DNA from: Oegoconia quadripuncta
Lineage: Eukaryota > Arthropoda > Insecta > Lepidoptera > Autostichidae
DNA: 64,000 nt
Direction of reading: 5' to 3'
NCBI GenBank assembly: GCA_949316235.1
Contig: OX438750.1
Span: 3,114,501 to 3,178,500 of the forward strand
Part shown: positions 43,701-57,600 of the stretch, piece by piece
How the letters are laid out: every line of letters starts with the position of its first letter
How positions within the stretch are numbered: position 1 is the stretch's first letter
The notes under the pieces: model-generated
What the model was told of the DNA's origin: nothing
What the model saw: only the letters and a program-made list of their open reading frames with translations
Database searches by the model: none
Program-made: the position numbers and the translations under genes

Positions 43701-46700
43701 GTGAGGAAATCTGCATGTCTGAGAATTAAAAATTCAAAGGCATGTGAAGTAGCCAACCCGCTTTGGGCCAGCGTGGTGGACTATGGATGGCCCATTCGGG
43801 TCATTATAAGAGAGAAGGCCTTGCAGTGAGATGTTTATGGCCTGGTGATGATGAGAAAAAAATTCCACCGAATTGAAAACTTCCTTTATAGAAGTCGGAT
43901 AAACACATTTTTATTACATTCTTATTTAACAATCAACTGCAGACTTCATTTCTTAAAAGCAGTAGATTACGCTCGAAATAGCGAGCATTTGCGGATAACA
44001 CGAATGTTCGGTGCGAATGTTCGTATTGACGTATTTGATGTTTTTTTTACAAAGATATATTCGTTTATTTCTTAATTATAAAACAATTTACTTACGCATG
44101 TTAGGACTATACCTCTTTATGTGGGGGAGAAAATAAAAAGTGATATTGAGTTTTTTAAAACCCGAAGGACCTTGACACTCGAAAGTCATAATACACAAAA
44201 CAGCGAGCGCGGTAACCTTTTAGCTCAGGGAAAATACGCTAAAAAATTTGCTTAGCTAGACATAATTCAGTTATAGTTGCTATATTATAGAGGTATATTA
44301 GGGATGTAATTTTGAATAACTAAGCCTAAAATAAACGATAGCTTAGTCTAGATTTTTTTAGAAAAACCTATTTTTCTAATATGTATCTTAATAACAATAA
44401 ATACTATGTGACATTTAATAAAATTAGGTAGACTTTTGTTAAACACAGTTAACTTATTGATGGATAAAAACGAAGCATTAAGCAGTTAGGCATGCACGTG
44501 TTTTAGTTGAAAATGTCGTCGAGATGCATTGCTTAAGAAAACACAAGTTGGTGACAAATAACACAAGTTGGTTACAAATAACACAAGTTGGTTACAAATA
44601 ACACAAGTTGGTTCCAAATAACACAAGTTGGTTACAAATAACACAAGCTCGTCCTCACCGTAACTCCACCCATGGATCGCGACACGCTCCATATCTATAC
44701 AACCAGTCTCCTTCGCTAACCATTGGAGGACTTCCACCTGTCGAAGAACATAGTTTTAAGAAGTGGCAATATTATGTCTGTGTTACTGGTGTATGCTACC
44801 GGTGTATTGCACTGATATGTGTGATTGACACATGTCACTGGTGTGTATGAGTGACTATGTCACTCGCGTATATTAAAGGTGTGTGACTGCTGAGTTCTAC
44901 TGACATCAGTACATACATATGCTAACGGTGTTTAAACTGGTATGAGATACTCTGTATGACAGGTATAATTGGTGTATATCACTGATAATTGTGATTGGCG
45001 TGTGTGATCTGTGCGTGTGACTAACGCGTGTGATTGGTGCGTGTGACTGACGCGTGTGAGTGACGCGTGTGACTGATGCGTGTGACTGACGCGTGTGACT
45101 GACGCGTGTGACTGACGCGTGTGATTGGTGCGTGTGCCTGACGTATGTGATTGGTGCGTGTGACTGGCGTGTGTCACATGTCATTTCCATTATTACTGGT
45201 GTGTTACCATTTAATTTTTTTTGCGTTCGATTGCTAATTTTTTCCCATTTAGCTCGCTTGCGTTCGATAGCTAGATTTGGTACCAAGTAAGCGCCCTAGA
45301 AGTAAATTATGGTAACTCGATAAGTCTATCCATTAGAGGTATATCCTCTTATCATTACTTCTTTAAATTTTTATGTAGTACGACTGCAGGTGTCTGTCTG
45401 TCAATGGATTTTAACCGCCTCCGTGGCTGAATGTAAACAACATTGGATTTACGATTCGGAGGTCGCGGGTTCGATTCCCAGCGGGGTACATGTTTAAATA
45501 CTCGGTTTGGTTGGTGGTAGGGCATTTTAAATGTCCGCCTGGCTAGCACCACCATCTTATCTAAATCTGCCGCCAAGCAGCAATGTTAATGAATATTGTT
45601 GTGTTCCGGTTTTCAGAGACAAGATAGTCAGTCCCCCAAATGTGTTGGGGTTTCCGGGTCAGTACGCTTCCGCCTTCGACCTCATCTTCACTTAACATCA
45701 GGTGTGATTGAGGTCAAGTACGAGTCCGTCGTGCATTTAAAAAAAAACACATATTAGTAACATAAATCAGTGCAAATACATCAGTAGCATATACTAGTGT
45801 GTGTGACTGCGGAAACAAAGGTTATATGTATCAGTAGTCAGAACGTCTAATTCAATCGTTATGGGAATTGTAATCGTTTGTGACGTCAATGCATCATCCA
45901 TCCTTGTCTTATCGTAACACAATGACAACGACGGACAATGCTATTGCGACAGTTTTGGATTAGGCAGTAGAGCCCCAGCCCTGACCTGGTCGTCCAGCTC
46001 CACCTGCCCCATCTTGCCCTTGATGGCGGCCTCCCAGGCGCGGCCGCGATGCTTGGAGCCGCGCGAGTCCACGGCCACCACGTTGAACCCGCGCGCCGCC
46101 AGCATGTGCATGCGCAGCTGCCGTATACCCTGAAGACATTGAAGCGTTAGAATAGTCACGACTTCGTTTTAACACTGTTTGAATGTTTATTTATTTATTA
46201 ATTTATTCGATCATGCTTACATGCACCCTGTCTTATAGGCTGTAGCAAATTAACCTAAAACTATTTAAAAGCGTTTATCTTATTTCTATATTAGGTATTT
46301 TACTCTTCTTATCTATCCTTATACGATAACTATTTATAAATTATAATTATTATTATTGTACTGTACTTATAGTTATGAGATCAACGCTTATAATAATGAG
46401 ATCAAAGTAGTTTTATTTTAACTGACATGTATTCTTCGACAGTATAATAGCATTTCTGGAAAAGGAGACATTTTAATTTTTTACAAAAACTTGTATATTT
46501 CGTTTCATTTATAATGGTATTGGATAGTTTATTATATATTTGTATTGACCGGTAGTATTGACTATTTCTAAATATTTCGAGTTTAGGTTCTGGAGGGACA
46601 AGTCTATTTCCATTGCGGGCGCTTTGTTAAACTCTTTAATACAAACGAATTTATCACCCGACTGCCGAAGAAAGGAGGGTAATGTTTTTCGAGTGTATGT

Positions 46701-49700
46701 ATGTGTGTCCGTTCCTTTGGTGTATTCTGTAGTCTAAACGGCTTGACCGATTTCGAAGTGGAGTGTCATAGAATACGATTGATGGTAAAAAATCCAACTT
46801 GGCGCCCTCTTAACTTAAACAGTTTTTTATTTATTTATTTATAGCCTTGTATCAGAAATAAGCCTGTTATTACATTTATTGTTTTTCTTAAACTACGATA
46901 ACCTGCTCTGTGTGCCTTCGGGCAAAAGCCTCCCTCCCCCATTCTTCTCCATTCTTCCTTGTCATACACTAATCTGCTCCAAGTCTTGGTATTTCCAGCC
47001 ATTTCTTTGATTTCATCAGCCCACCTTTTAAATTGCCTACCCCTGTTTCTTTTATGGCCTCTAGGCTGCCATAGTGTTACAATTTTGCTCCATTTATCTC
47101 CTCCTCTTAAAGTATGGCCAGCCCACTTCCATTTTAGCTGTTTTGTTTTGTATGTGACGTCAGCTACCCCTGTTTTGTCTCTCAAATACCTAATACTTAT
47201 TTTGTCAATTCTTCTTTTCTTTATGATACTCCTTTCCATGGCTCTCTGGGTAACACTTAATCTTCTGCATTGTGCTTTGGTGAGTGCCCATGTTTGGCAT
47301 CCATATGTGAAGATCGGTAGAATGCATGTGTTGAAGAGTTTTCTCTTGATATGCATGCTTGTTTGGCTATTTTTCATGATTTCTTTCAAAGACCAATATC
47401 TCTTCCATGCATTTCCGAATCTTCTATCTATTTCCTTTGTTGTCGTGTCATGGTTGGATATTAGTTGATAACTTAAACAGTTAATACAGGGTAAAAATTA
47501 ATTCGTGTAATTCCCTTACTGGTGACTCCATTCCTGATTATGAACAACTTTCCACTAGGGACCATGAATTCAGACGAAAATAGTTGGGACTTTCATGCTA
47601 AATTTTTTGATCGAATTCAACTATGGTTTGTTGGGAAAAGTTGTCGGTAATCAAGATTGGTGTCAGCAATTAATACGAATTACACGAACTCAAATGCACC
47701 CTGTATAAAAAGTAACAAACAAATTAAGGATACATGATTGATTTTTATGCAAAATAATTATAAGTTTACGAATCCAACTTGGATGGGCAGTGTTCGGGAA
47801 ACTGCGGAACCTCTTCTCGTTCAAAATACTTCATTGCTGAAGGACAAAAGTCTTTAATCAATGTGTGTTACCAGTGTTTCCCTATGGGCCTCATAATCTA
47901 TCCCCACGTGTAACGGCCCCTTTCCCGTACACGTGCAGCACGGTGGGGCAGCGCTGCCCCGCGCCCCCCCACGTGTAGCGACCCCTTACCCGGTAGCTGT
48001 TGGTGACGGTCTGCACCTCCGGGCCCCCGTACACGTGCAGCACGGTGGGGCAGCGCTGCCCCGCGCCCCCCCACGTGTAGCGACCCCTTACCCGGTAGCT
48101 GTTGGTGACGGTCTGCACCTCCGGGCCCCCGTACACGTGCAGCACGGTGGGGCAGCGCTGCCCCGCGCCCCCCCACGTGTAGCGACCCCTTACCCGGTAG
48201 CTGTTGGTGACGGTCTGCACCTCCGGGCCCCCGTACACGTGCAGCACGGTGGGGCAGCGCTGCCCCGCGCCCCCCCACGTGTAGCGACCCCTTACCCGGT
48301 AGCTGTTGGTGACGGTCTGCACCTCCGGGCCCCCGTACACGTGCAGCACGGTGGGGCAGCGCTGCCCCGCGCCCCCCCACGTGTAGCGACCCCTTACCCG
48401 GTAGCTGTTGGTGACGGTCTGCACCTCCGGGCCCCCGTACACGTGCAGCACGGTGGGGCAGCGCTGCCCCGCGCCCCCCCACGTGTAGCGACCCCTTACC
48501 CGGTAGCTGTTGGTGACGGTCTGCACCTCCGGGCCCCCGTACACGTGCAGCACGGTGGGGCAGCGCTGCCCCGCGCCCCCCCACGTGTAGCGACCCCTTA
48601 CCCGGTAGCTGTTGGTGACGGTCTGCACCTCCGGGCCCCCGTACACGTGCAGCACGGTGGGGCAGCGCTGCCCCGCGCCCCCCCACGTGTAGCGACCCCT
48701 TACCCGGTAGCTGTTGGTGACGGTCTGCACCTCCGGGCCCCCGTACACGTGCAGCACGGTGGGGCAGCGCTGCCCCGCGCCCCCCCACGTGTAGCGACCC
48801 CTTACCCGGTAGCTGTTGGTGACGGTCTGCACCTCCGGGCCCCCGTACACGTGCAGCACGGTGGGGCAGCGCTGCCCCGCGCCCCCCCACGTGTAGCGAC
48901 CCCTTACCCGGTAGCTGTTGGTGACGGTCTGCACCTCCGGGCCCCCGTACACGTGCAGCACGGTGGGGCAGCGCTGCCCCGCGCCCCCCCACGTGTAGCG
49001 ACCCCTTACCCGGTAGCTGTTGGTGACGGTCTGCACCTCCGGGCCCCCGTACACGTGCAGCACGGTGGGGCAGCGCTGCCCCGCGCCCCCCCACGTGTAG
49101 CGACCCCTTACCCGGTAGCTGTTGGTGACGGTCTGCACCTCCGGGCCCCCGTACACGTGCAGCACGGTGGGGCAGCGCTGCCCCGCGCCCCCCCACGTGT
49201 AGCGACCCCTTACCCGGTAGCTGTTGGTGACGGTCTGCACCTCCGGGCCCCCGTACACGTGCAGCACGGTGGGGCAGCGCTGCCCCGCGCCCCCCCACGT
49301 GTAGCGACCCCTTACCCGGTAGCTGTTGGTGACGGTCTGCACCTCCGGGCCCCCGTACACGTGCAGCACGGTGGGGCAGCGCTGCCCCGCGCCCCCCCAC
49401 GTGTAGCGACCCCTTACCCGGTAGCTGTTGGTGACGGTCTGCACCTCCGGGCCCCCGTACACGTGCAGCACGGTGGGGCAGCGCTGCCCCGCGCCCCCCC
49501 ACGTGTAGCGACCCCTTACCCGGTAGCTGTTGGTGACGGTCTGCACCTCCGGGCCCCCGTACACGTGCAGCACGGTGGGGCAGCGCTGCCCCGCGCCCCC
49601 CCACGTGTAGCGACCCCTTACCCGGTAGCTGTTGGTGACGGTCTGCACCTCCGGGCCCCCGTACACGTGCAGCACGGTGGGGCAGCGCTGCCCCGCGCCC

Positions 49701-51660
49701 CCCCACGTGTAGCGACCCCTTACCCGGTAGCTGTTGGTGACGGTCTGCACCTCCGGGCCCCCGTACACGTGCAGCACGGTGGGGCAGCGCTGCCCCGCGC
49801 CCCCCCACGTGTAGCGACCCCTTACCCGGTAGCTGTTGGTGACGGTCTGCACCTCCGGGCCCCCGTACACGTGCAGCACGGTGGGGCAGCGCTGCCCCGC
49901 GCCCCCCCACGTGTAGCGACCCCTTACCCGGTAGCTGTTGGTGACGGTCTGCACCTCCGGGCCCCCGTACACGTGCAGCACGGTGGGGCAGCGCTGCCCC
50001 GCGCCCCCCCACGTGTAGCGACCCCTTACCCGGTAGCTGTTGGTGACGGTCTGCACCTCCGGGCCCCCGTACACGTGCAGCACGGTGGGGCAGCGCTGCC
50101 CCGCGCCCCCCCACGTGTAGCGACCCCTTACCCGGTAGCTGTTGGTGACGGTCTGCACCTCCGGGCCCCCGTACACGTGCAGCACGGTGGGGCAGCGCTG
50201 CCCCGCGCCCCCCCACGTGTAGCGACCCCTTACCCGGTAGCTGTTGGTGACGGTCTGCACCTCCGGGCCCCCGTACACGTGCAGCACGGTGGGGCAGCGC
50301 TGCCCCGCGCCCCCCCACGTGTAGCGACCCCTTACCCGGTAGCTGTTGGTGACGGTCTGCACCTCCGGGCCCCCGTACACGTGCAGCACGGTGGGGCAGC
50401 GCTGCCCCGCGCCCCCCCACGTGTAGCGACCCCTTACCCGGTAGCTGTTGGTGACGGTCTGCACCTCCGGGCCCCCGTACACGTGCAGCACGGTGGGGCA
50501 GCGCTGCCCCGCGCCCCCCCACGTGTAGCGACCCCTTACCCGGTAGCTGTTGGTGACGGTCTGCACCTCCGGGCCCCCGTACACGTGCAGCACGGTGGGG
50601 CAGCGCTGCCCCGCGCCCCCCCACGTGTAGCGACCCCTTACCCGGTAGCTGTTGGTGACGGTCTGCACCTCCGGGCCCCCGTACACGTGCAGCACGGTGG
50701 GGCAGCGCTGCCCCGCGCCGCAGCGCCACAGCGTGCAGTAGGCGACGGCGCCGCACGACAGCCGCGTCGAGTAGATCTGCGGCGCCGGGATGTCGGCGCT
50801 GCTCAGCGAGCTCTCTGGGCAGTAACACAGATTTCTATTAATATTGTTATATTGTGGACCCTTCCCACAAGGGAGGTGTTAACAGAAAGCCATCAATTCA
50901 GAAAATCATCAAAACAATGTCTATTGATGTATGTATGTATGTATATGTAGTTTATTTTTTATGTTATTTAAACCAACAGCTGTTTTACAAATTATCACTT
51001 AAACAAAGAAACTGAATGCTAATTAGAGGTTTCCACTGTATGTATGTAAATATATAAAATTTATTCAAGTAGTTTGTATCTGCATCCCTATTTAATACCG
51101 CACAACCTACCTATTTCAAATGTACTGTCCTTTTACCCAAAGGTTGCGTGGAAGAGATCGCTTTTAGTGATAAGGTCGCCAAATTGTACATTCTAATCTT
51201 ACCACTTTTCCGAAACTATATTTTCTTTTCTGTTGTGCAATAAAGTGTATTTGTATTGTATTGTAAAGCCATTGATTACTCAAAGTATATCTATGTATTA
51301 GGTCCTTACCTATGAAATTGGCGTTTTGTATGAAGAATTTCATTAAGACTGTTTTCTCCATACAGACATTTTTGATTTTTTTTTGGGAACGGCAAATCCA
51401 AATTTAGCTAAACTTTGTGTGTATAATTGGATAACATTAAGTTAAGTATAGGCGGCGTTAATTTTTTAAAGTAACCCATTTATAAAAGTTTCAGTGAATC
51501 TAAGAAATGATTATGGCAAGCACATGAAAAAAGCACTGTTCAAAATTTTTTTATGTGATTTAGCCCAGAAATTAGAAAATATTTCACGTGAAACCTTGAA
51601 ATAGTATTCCATTTTCCAAATAAAAAACAAATTTGGATATAGCTTTGAAAATGGCACGCA

Positions 51661-51691
<31 letters not shown>

Positions 51692-54600
51692 GCACGCGCA
51701 CGCGCACACGCACACGCACTACCTTCTAAAGATAACGTCCAGTGCCATCGACTGTCCAGAACTTGTGTCAAAGATCTCGCTAAGACCCCCAACCAGAATC
51801 CTTAGGTTCAACCCGCTTTTGGATCTCCCACCGTGCTCCACCAACTACAGGCAGAATGCGTTTGTGCAGCGAGCGAGTAACAATTTTAATTTACTTAGCA
51901 ACGAGTTTGACTTGGACCTATTTTGTACTAGCGTTACATCGGCAAGGAACAAAATCAAAATCAAAAAAATGCTTTATTTTGTAGGTACACAGGGTACACT
52001 TAAAATAGTCAGATTTTAAATTTTTAAAGCTACTGCTTGTTCAAAAGGCAATTTTCCCCTGAGAAGAACAAGCAAGAAACTCGAGAGGTCGCTCTTTTAA
52101 AAAAAGGTTTTTATATTACAAAATTATTATTTTATATTATAATATTTCATTATTAATTGTGAAATAGCCTGGTTATGCGAACGGGCTGGTTATGTCCATG
52201 ATTGTTTATCATCTAAATAATCTGATATTTTATAATATGCTTTCTTAATAAGTTTCTGTTTTATAGTATCTTTAAATTTATTGAAAGGAAGATTTTGTAT
52301 ATCAACAGGAACTTTATTGAAAAAGCGTATACATAACCCTTTGAATGAATTACTGACTTTGTGGAGGCGACTTATGTGACCTGCAAGTTTATCTTTATTT
52401 CTTGTATTGACATCATGTTTATCACTATTTTTCCTAAATGATGCTATATTTTTTTTGACATACGAGTATATTAGATTTTCAAAAATGTACTGTGACGAAA
52501 AGGTTAGAATATTATACTCTTTAAATCTGTCTCTAAGTGACACTGCAGGTCTCAATTGATAAATTGCGCGAACGGCTCGTTTTTGTAAAACAAAGATTGT
52601 ATTGATATCCGCGGCATTTCCCCACAGCAAGATACCGTAAGACATCAGGCTATGGAAATAACTAAAATATACTAATCTAACACATTGAGTAGACGTTTTT
52701 TTTTGGCCAGAAAGTAACCTAATACTGCTGTGACCCGGTTGTTTTTTGGATTGGCGATGCAAGGATATCCTATCTATAGATTGTATATAATTCGATTAAT
52801 TTTTCCAACAGTTCTCTGATTGCAATGTATAGTTTTTTATTTTTTATTAAGTTTAACTAGGTTCTATCAGTGGAAACCTCTAATTGGCTTTCAGTTTCTT
52901 AGTTTAAGTGATAATTTGTAAAACAGCTGTTGGTTTTCCCAAGAAAATAAAATAAAATAAGAGTCCGAAATACGTTAAATTAAATATATATTTTTTTAAT
53001 AAATAAAGAAGATATGTTACCTCTAACTAAGAGCGTGGTTTCACTACAATCGGTCTCGTCGCCGTCCCCCGACCGGCTGTCCCAGGAGCCGTTGAAACTG
53101 CGGGTCTCCGACGTTTCTGTAAAATAAAATTACTTACCCTTACTTGTACTAATTTGCCTGTTTTGCTAATTTGATAGTTCCCTATTTTTTTTTTAGTTTA
53201 GGTTATTCGTCAGTTACCTTATTTGTAAGTTTTACTAATTCGCCTGTTTCGTTAATTTATCAGTTCCATTATTGTCTGTTTTGCTAATTCGCCTGATTTA
53301 CTATTTTTAACTAAACTAATAAACGACCATAAACGGAACTATGTCCAAAAGGCATCACATTTCTGACTATTTAGACGATAAGCAAGGCCTTTGTCCAGCA
53401 GTGGACGTCTATCGGTTGATGAGATGATGATGAAGTAAGGCGCCACGACGCGCTGTGATTGGTTGCGCCCCGTGCCCCGCCACCCGCCACCCCCTTTGGC
53501 GTCTTCCATCCATATCAATAGAACGTTGCCTGTTTTTTCTTATTGATAAAAGCAAGGTACAATCGAATTGAAGTAAGTCTGTTAATGTGTATTTCATTTG
53601 CACTTACATTTAATTTTTTTACCCGGAAACAATAGTAGATTGTTAACCAAGGGCTGTATGACATCAATTGCATACGAGGTTTTTGGCGCCCGAGCGCAGC
53701 GAGGGCGCTAATTAGCCCGAGTATGCAATTGATGCTTACACCCGAGATAAACACTCTGCTTTACATATCGATTGTGAGGTAAGTAAAAACAAAAAGTAAG
53801 GTTGTAGCTTCTTAGATAATTCATTAAAATATGATATAAAACAGTTTCAGAAAGAGATTTAACTTTTTTTTCTAACCGCCACTTCATAAATTCGTCGTAT
53901 GCCTTTACATATCTTTCTTTCGAGTTCGGCGGTAACAGATTTTCTAAAACTGTTTTTGCTTGTTCTTTTATAAAATCGGGGGTTAGATCCATGTCTTCGT
54001 CACTTGACATTTTTCAAAACTTTTGAGAAAGAACTCCAAAACACGAAAAATTTACTTTCGCGCCTAGCTAGTCGACTGCCTTTTTTACTCTTCACGATTT
54101 TATGGCACGCAAGCGCGTCAAATCGTGCTGGCCAGTTTGATTTTTAAATCGATTTCAACTAACATACGATGTGACTGCGAAGCAAATAGTTCGATATTTA
54201 AAATAAAATCTTCATAAATTCTAATATAAATTGTCTCGATTCCGATTCGAGTAAATAATCGATACCGAGAAAAAAAAATACTTTTAAAAATATTCTTCTT
54301 GCAGTATGAGTATGACAGTTCTTTTTTCAAATTCCAAAACCTATGCTGTAATGCTAACATTACATGGTAGGTTTTGAAACCTATGCTGTAATGATATCCA
54401 TACACCCCGGCATTCAGGGAAGTAAGTGACTACTTACAGAGCAAGAGATATGTAAAATTTTTAAAAGGCTAGTATTTTTAATGAATATATTATTTTATTG
54501 TCATGTACGTTCAATTGCCAAAGTTTGTCGGGTTAATTTTGTTAGACCCTATTTATGATATTGTAAAACTTTTTGCTGATATTGAAAGTATTTATATTAA

Positions 54601-57600
54601 TAACTATCTTAAAAAAGGGATATGTCCACATTATCGATTTTTCCCCCTCCCATGCAGTTACTATGGTATCGAACAAATTACATTTTGATATGCCCTTATA
54701 AGAAATCACAAAACCTTTTTGAATTCGAAATAGAAATATCCTCAAACTCAGTGAAATGTTTGGCGGTATTCTTGTGGAACTAGATGGCGTTGTGTACAAC
54801 ACAATACATACTTATATCGTAATTAACAATTGCATAATAATAACACCGTGGGAAAATTCTATATTTTGAACATATCGTGTTTGTTTTTCGCAGATAGATT
54901 AAATAGGTATTTATTCTATTATATTTGAAGTATTATTATTATAGTCTTTTGATTTTAAGTTGATTATGAACACATTTTTCTCAGTGCACGTATGTATGTC
55001 TATCCTATCGAACCTGTTTCCCTTCACATTTGCAGGGTCTTGCTGGAAGAAATCTCTTTTTAGAGATAAGCTAGTGCCTATTGTACATCCTGTATCTAGT
55101 ATGTATTTGAGTTTTACGTGTACTCGTGTGCAATAAATTATAAATAAAAAAAAAATAGTTATTAATGTCAGTTTGTTAAGCTATTGGACGTATTTTCAAT
55201 TTCCTTAAAAAGATTTACAATATCTTATATAGCTCAGGAATTATAGAGTGAAATCACTTATCGTTTCCACCTTGTATAATATTCCACTCACCGGAGGAGG
55301 GTCTCTCCATGAGGGTCCCCTGCGCCAGTAAGGCGGGCTGCGGCGAATGAGTAAGTCGATACACGCGGGTACACGGCACGCAGCTGATGTTGGACGACGT
55401 TATTACAGCCGTCGTGCACTCCTGTTAGACACGGAATAAAGAATGAATGAAGGTAAGAACGAGTGGATGAATGAACGAATAAATACAATACATATAATCT
55501 TTATTGCCCAAAATAATTTACAATAATTTTTGATGATAAAAATAGAACACAATTAGACGGTCTTATCACTAAAAGCGATCTCTTCCAGACAATCCACAGC
55601 TGTGGGACGTTTGTAGGTAGAAAAACTGGTAGGGTGCACGATACTACCAACTAAAGGAATAATTATAGATAAGTATGCTCAAATATAGTAATAACATCAT
55701 ATTAATAGACTTGCTTAATTATATAAATATATACACCGTGTAACGGTTAAGTGTAGTCATATTTTAAGGGCTTGTTCTACCCATCAATACGAACAACTTT
55801 TACTATGGGGGCAACTTCGAAATCGCGAAAAAAAAATGAGCTGTTCCATAGAAAATTTCAATAACCTCCCGATGCAATGTATGAAACAGCTGATTTTTTT
55901 TTCGCGATTTCGAAGTTGCCCCCATAGTAAAAGTTGTTCGTATTGATGGGTAGAACAAGCCCTTAAAATATGACTACACTTAACCGTTACACCCTGTATA
56001 TATAAATAAAAAAAAATATATAAATACTTAATATATAGTATAAAACACTAGCTAGAAGTACTTTTAGATAGTCAACTAATGTTCACGACGCGGGACTTAA
56101 CGAAAAGAAAAAAGGCAGAGACCTAAGTAGTGGTTTTTGACTTGAAATTTAAAAATATTTAAAGATTGATGAATTGGTGATGTACCTACCACCTTTAGAG
56201 GTGGTATATAGCTATGTTAGCCTAGCTACCACCACCTTATCTAAATCTGCCGCCAAACAGCAATATTTAATAGCATTGTTGTGTTCCGGTTGTCAGAGAT
56301 AAGATAGCCAGTCCCCCAAATAAGATAGGATTTCCGGGTCAGCACGCTACCACCTTCGGCCTCATCTTCATATAACATCAGGTGTGATTGAGGTCAAGTG
56401 CTAACCCGCTGTGGATAAAAAAAAAATAAAAAAAATATACCGTATCGATGTCGACGGTGCATGACTGTCCGACGGCCGTGAGGAGCGTCACGGCGTGAGG
56501 CCGCGGCGGGCTCAGCGGCGCCACGTACAGGTGGCGCTCCAGAGGAGTCTCGCGAAGACCCACGAAGTACACCAGCTGTCTTGCCTCGTCTACCTACCGA
56601 CCCACTGATACAATTAATAAAGCAACGGTAAAACTGGTTTCCATTCCATGTGTATCTTTGTTCTGCAGAAACGAGCGGTTCGCGCGATTTACAAACTGGG
56701 CCCCAGAGTGTCACTTAGGAATAAATTTTAAGAAATTAATATATTAACATTAGCATCGCAATATATTTACGAAAACTTAATGTATGTAAGAAAAAATATT
56801 GAATCGTTTAAGAAAAATAGTGATATACCTACATAATGTTAATACCAGATATAAAAATAAACTTGCTGTTCATGCCAGCCGTTTACACAAAGTCAGTAAG
56901 TCATTTAAGGGGCAATGTATACGCTTTTATAATAAGGTTCCAGTGGACATTCAAAATTTACCTTTAAATAAATTCAAAACCATCATAAAACAGACATTAT
57001 TTACCAAAGGCTATTATAAAATTTTTGACTATCTGGATGATAAGCAAGCATGGACATAGACCGCTCCAGTAACATATTACAAAGAAGACGGCGCGTCTGT
57101 TTTTGAAAAAAAAAAAAGAAAATGATAATAACTATGCCAATACCTTCTGTTTCATTTAACTAATATGGAGTGTAAATCATAGTTGCGAAGTTCATTACTG
57201 CGATGTATGCCCTAATTTTTTCCTTACGGTAAAAAAACTTATCCGATATTATATAATACAATAATTATATACTTATAATAGATAAATACACCGTTAATGA
57301 AGTTAATTGCATCTTGTGTAATGGATAGTGAAACCTGTCTGCGAAAACAACGGTTGCTGGTTCGAATCCCGAGTCTTGAATGTTTATACCGGAATATATC
57401 TAGTATCAAATCTAATCAAAATATTTTATTTCATAGGATAAAATTATCACTTGAAAACGTCACTATTAATATTATATTTAAATTTTAAATTTAATGCTAA
57501 TTCACAAAGCTGACTCCCCAGAGAAGAACGAGCAAGAAACTCTAGGGTTGCTCTTTTAAGCAGATTATGGGTTGCGATTTCATAATTATATGAATAATAA

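Noticed and set aside
46959..47468. 169-codon plus-strand ORF
   Set aside because: Antisense shadow of the RTE-like LINE frame.
47891..50950. Three very long ORFs (934, 976 and 1005 codons) over the 102-bp array
   Set aside because: They exist only because the period is a multiple of three. Only the unit adjoining exon 8 is supported as coding, and it ends at a splice donor.
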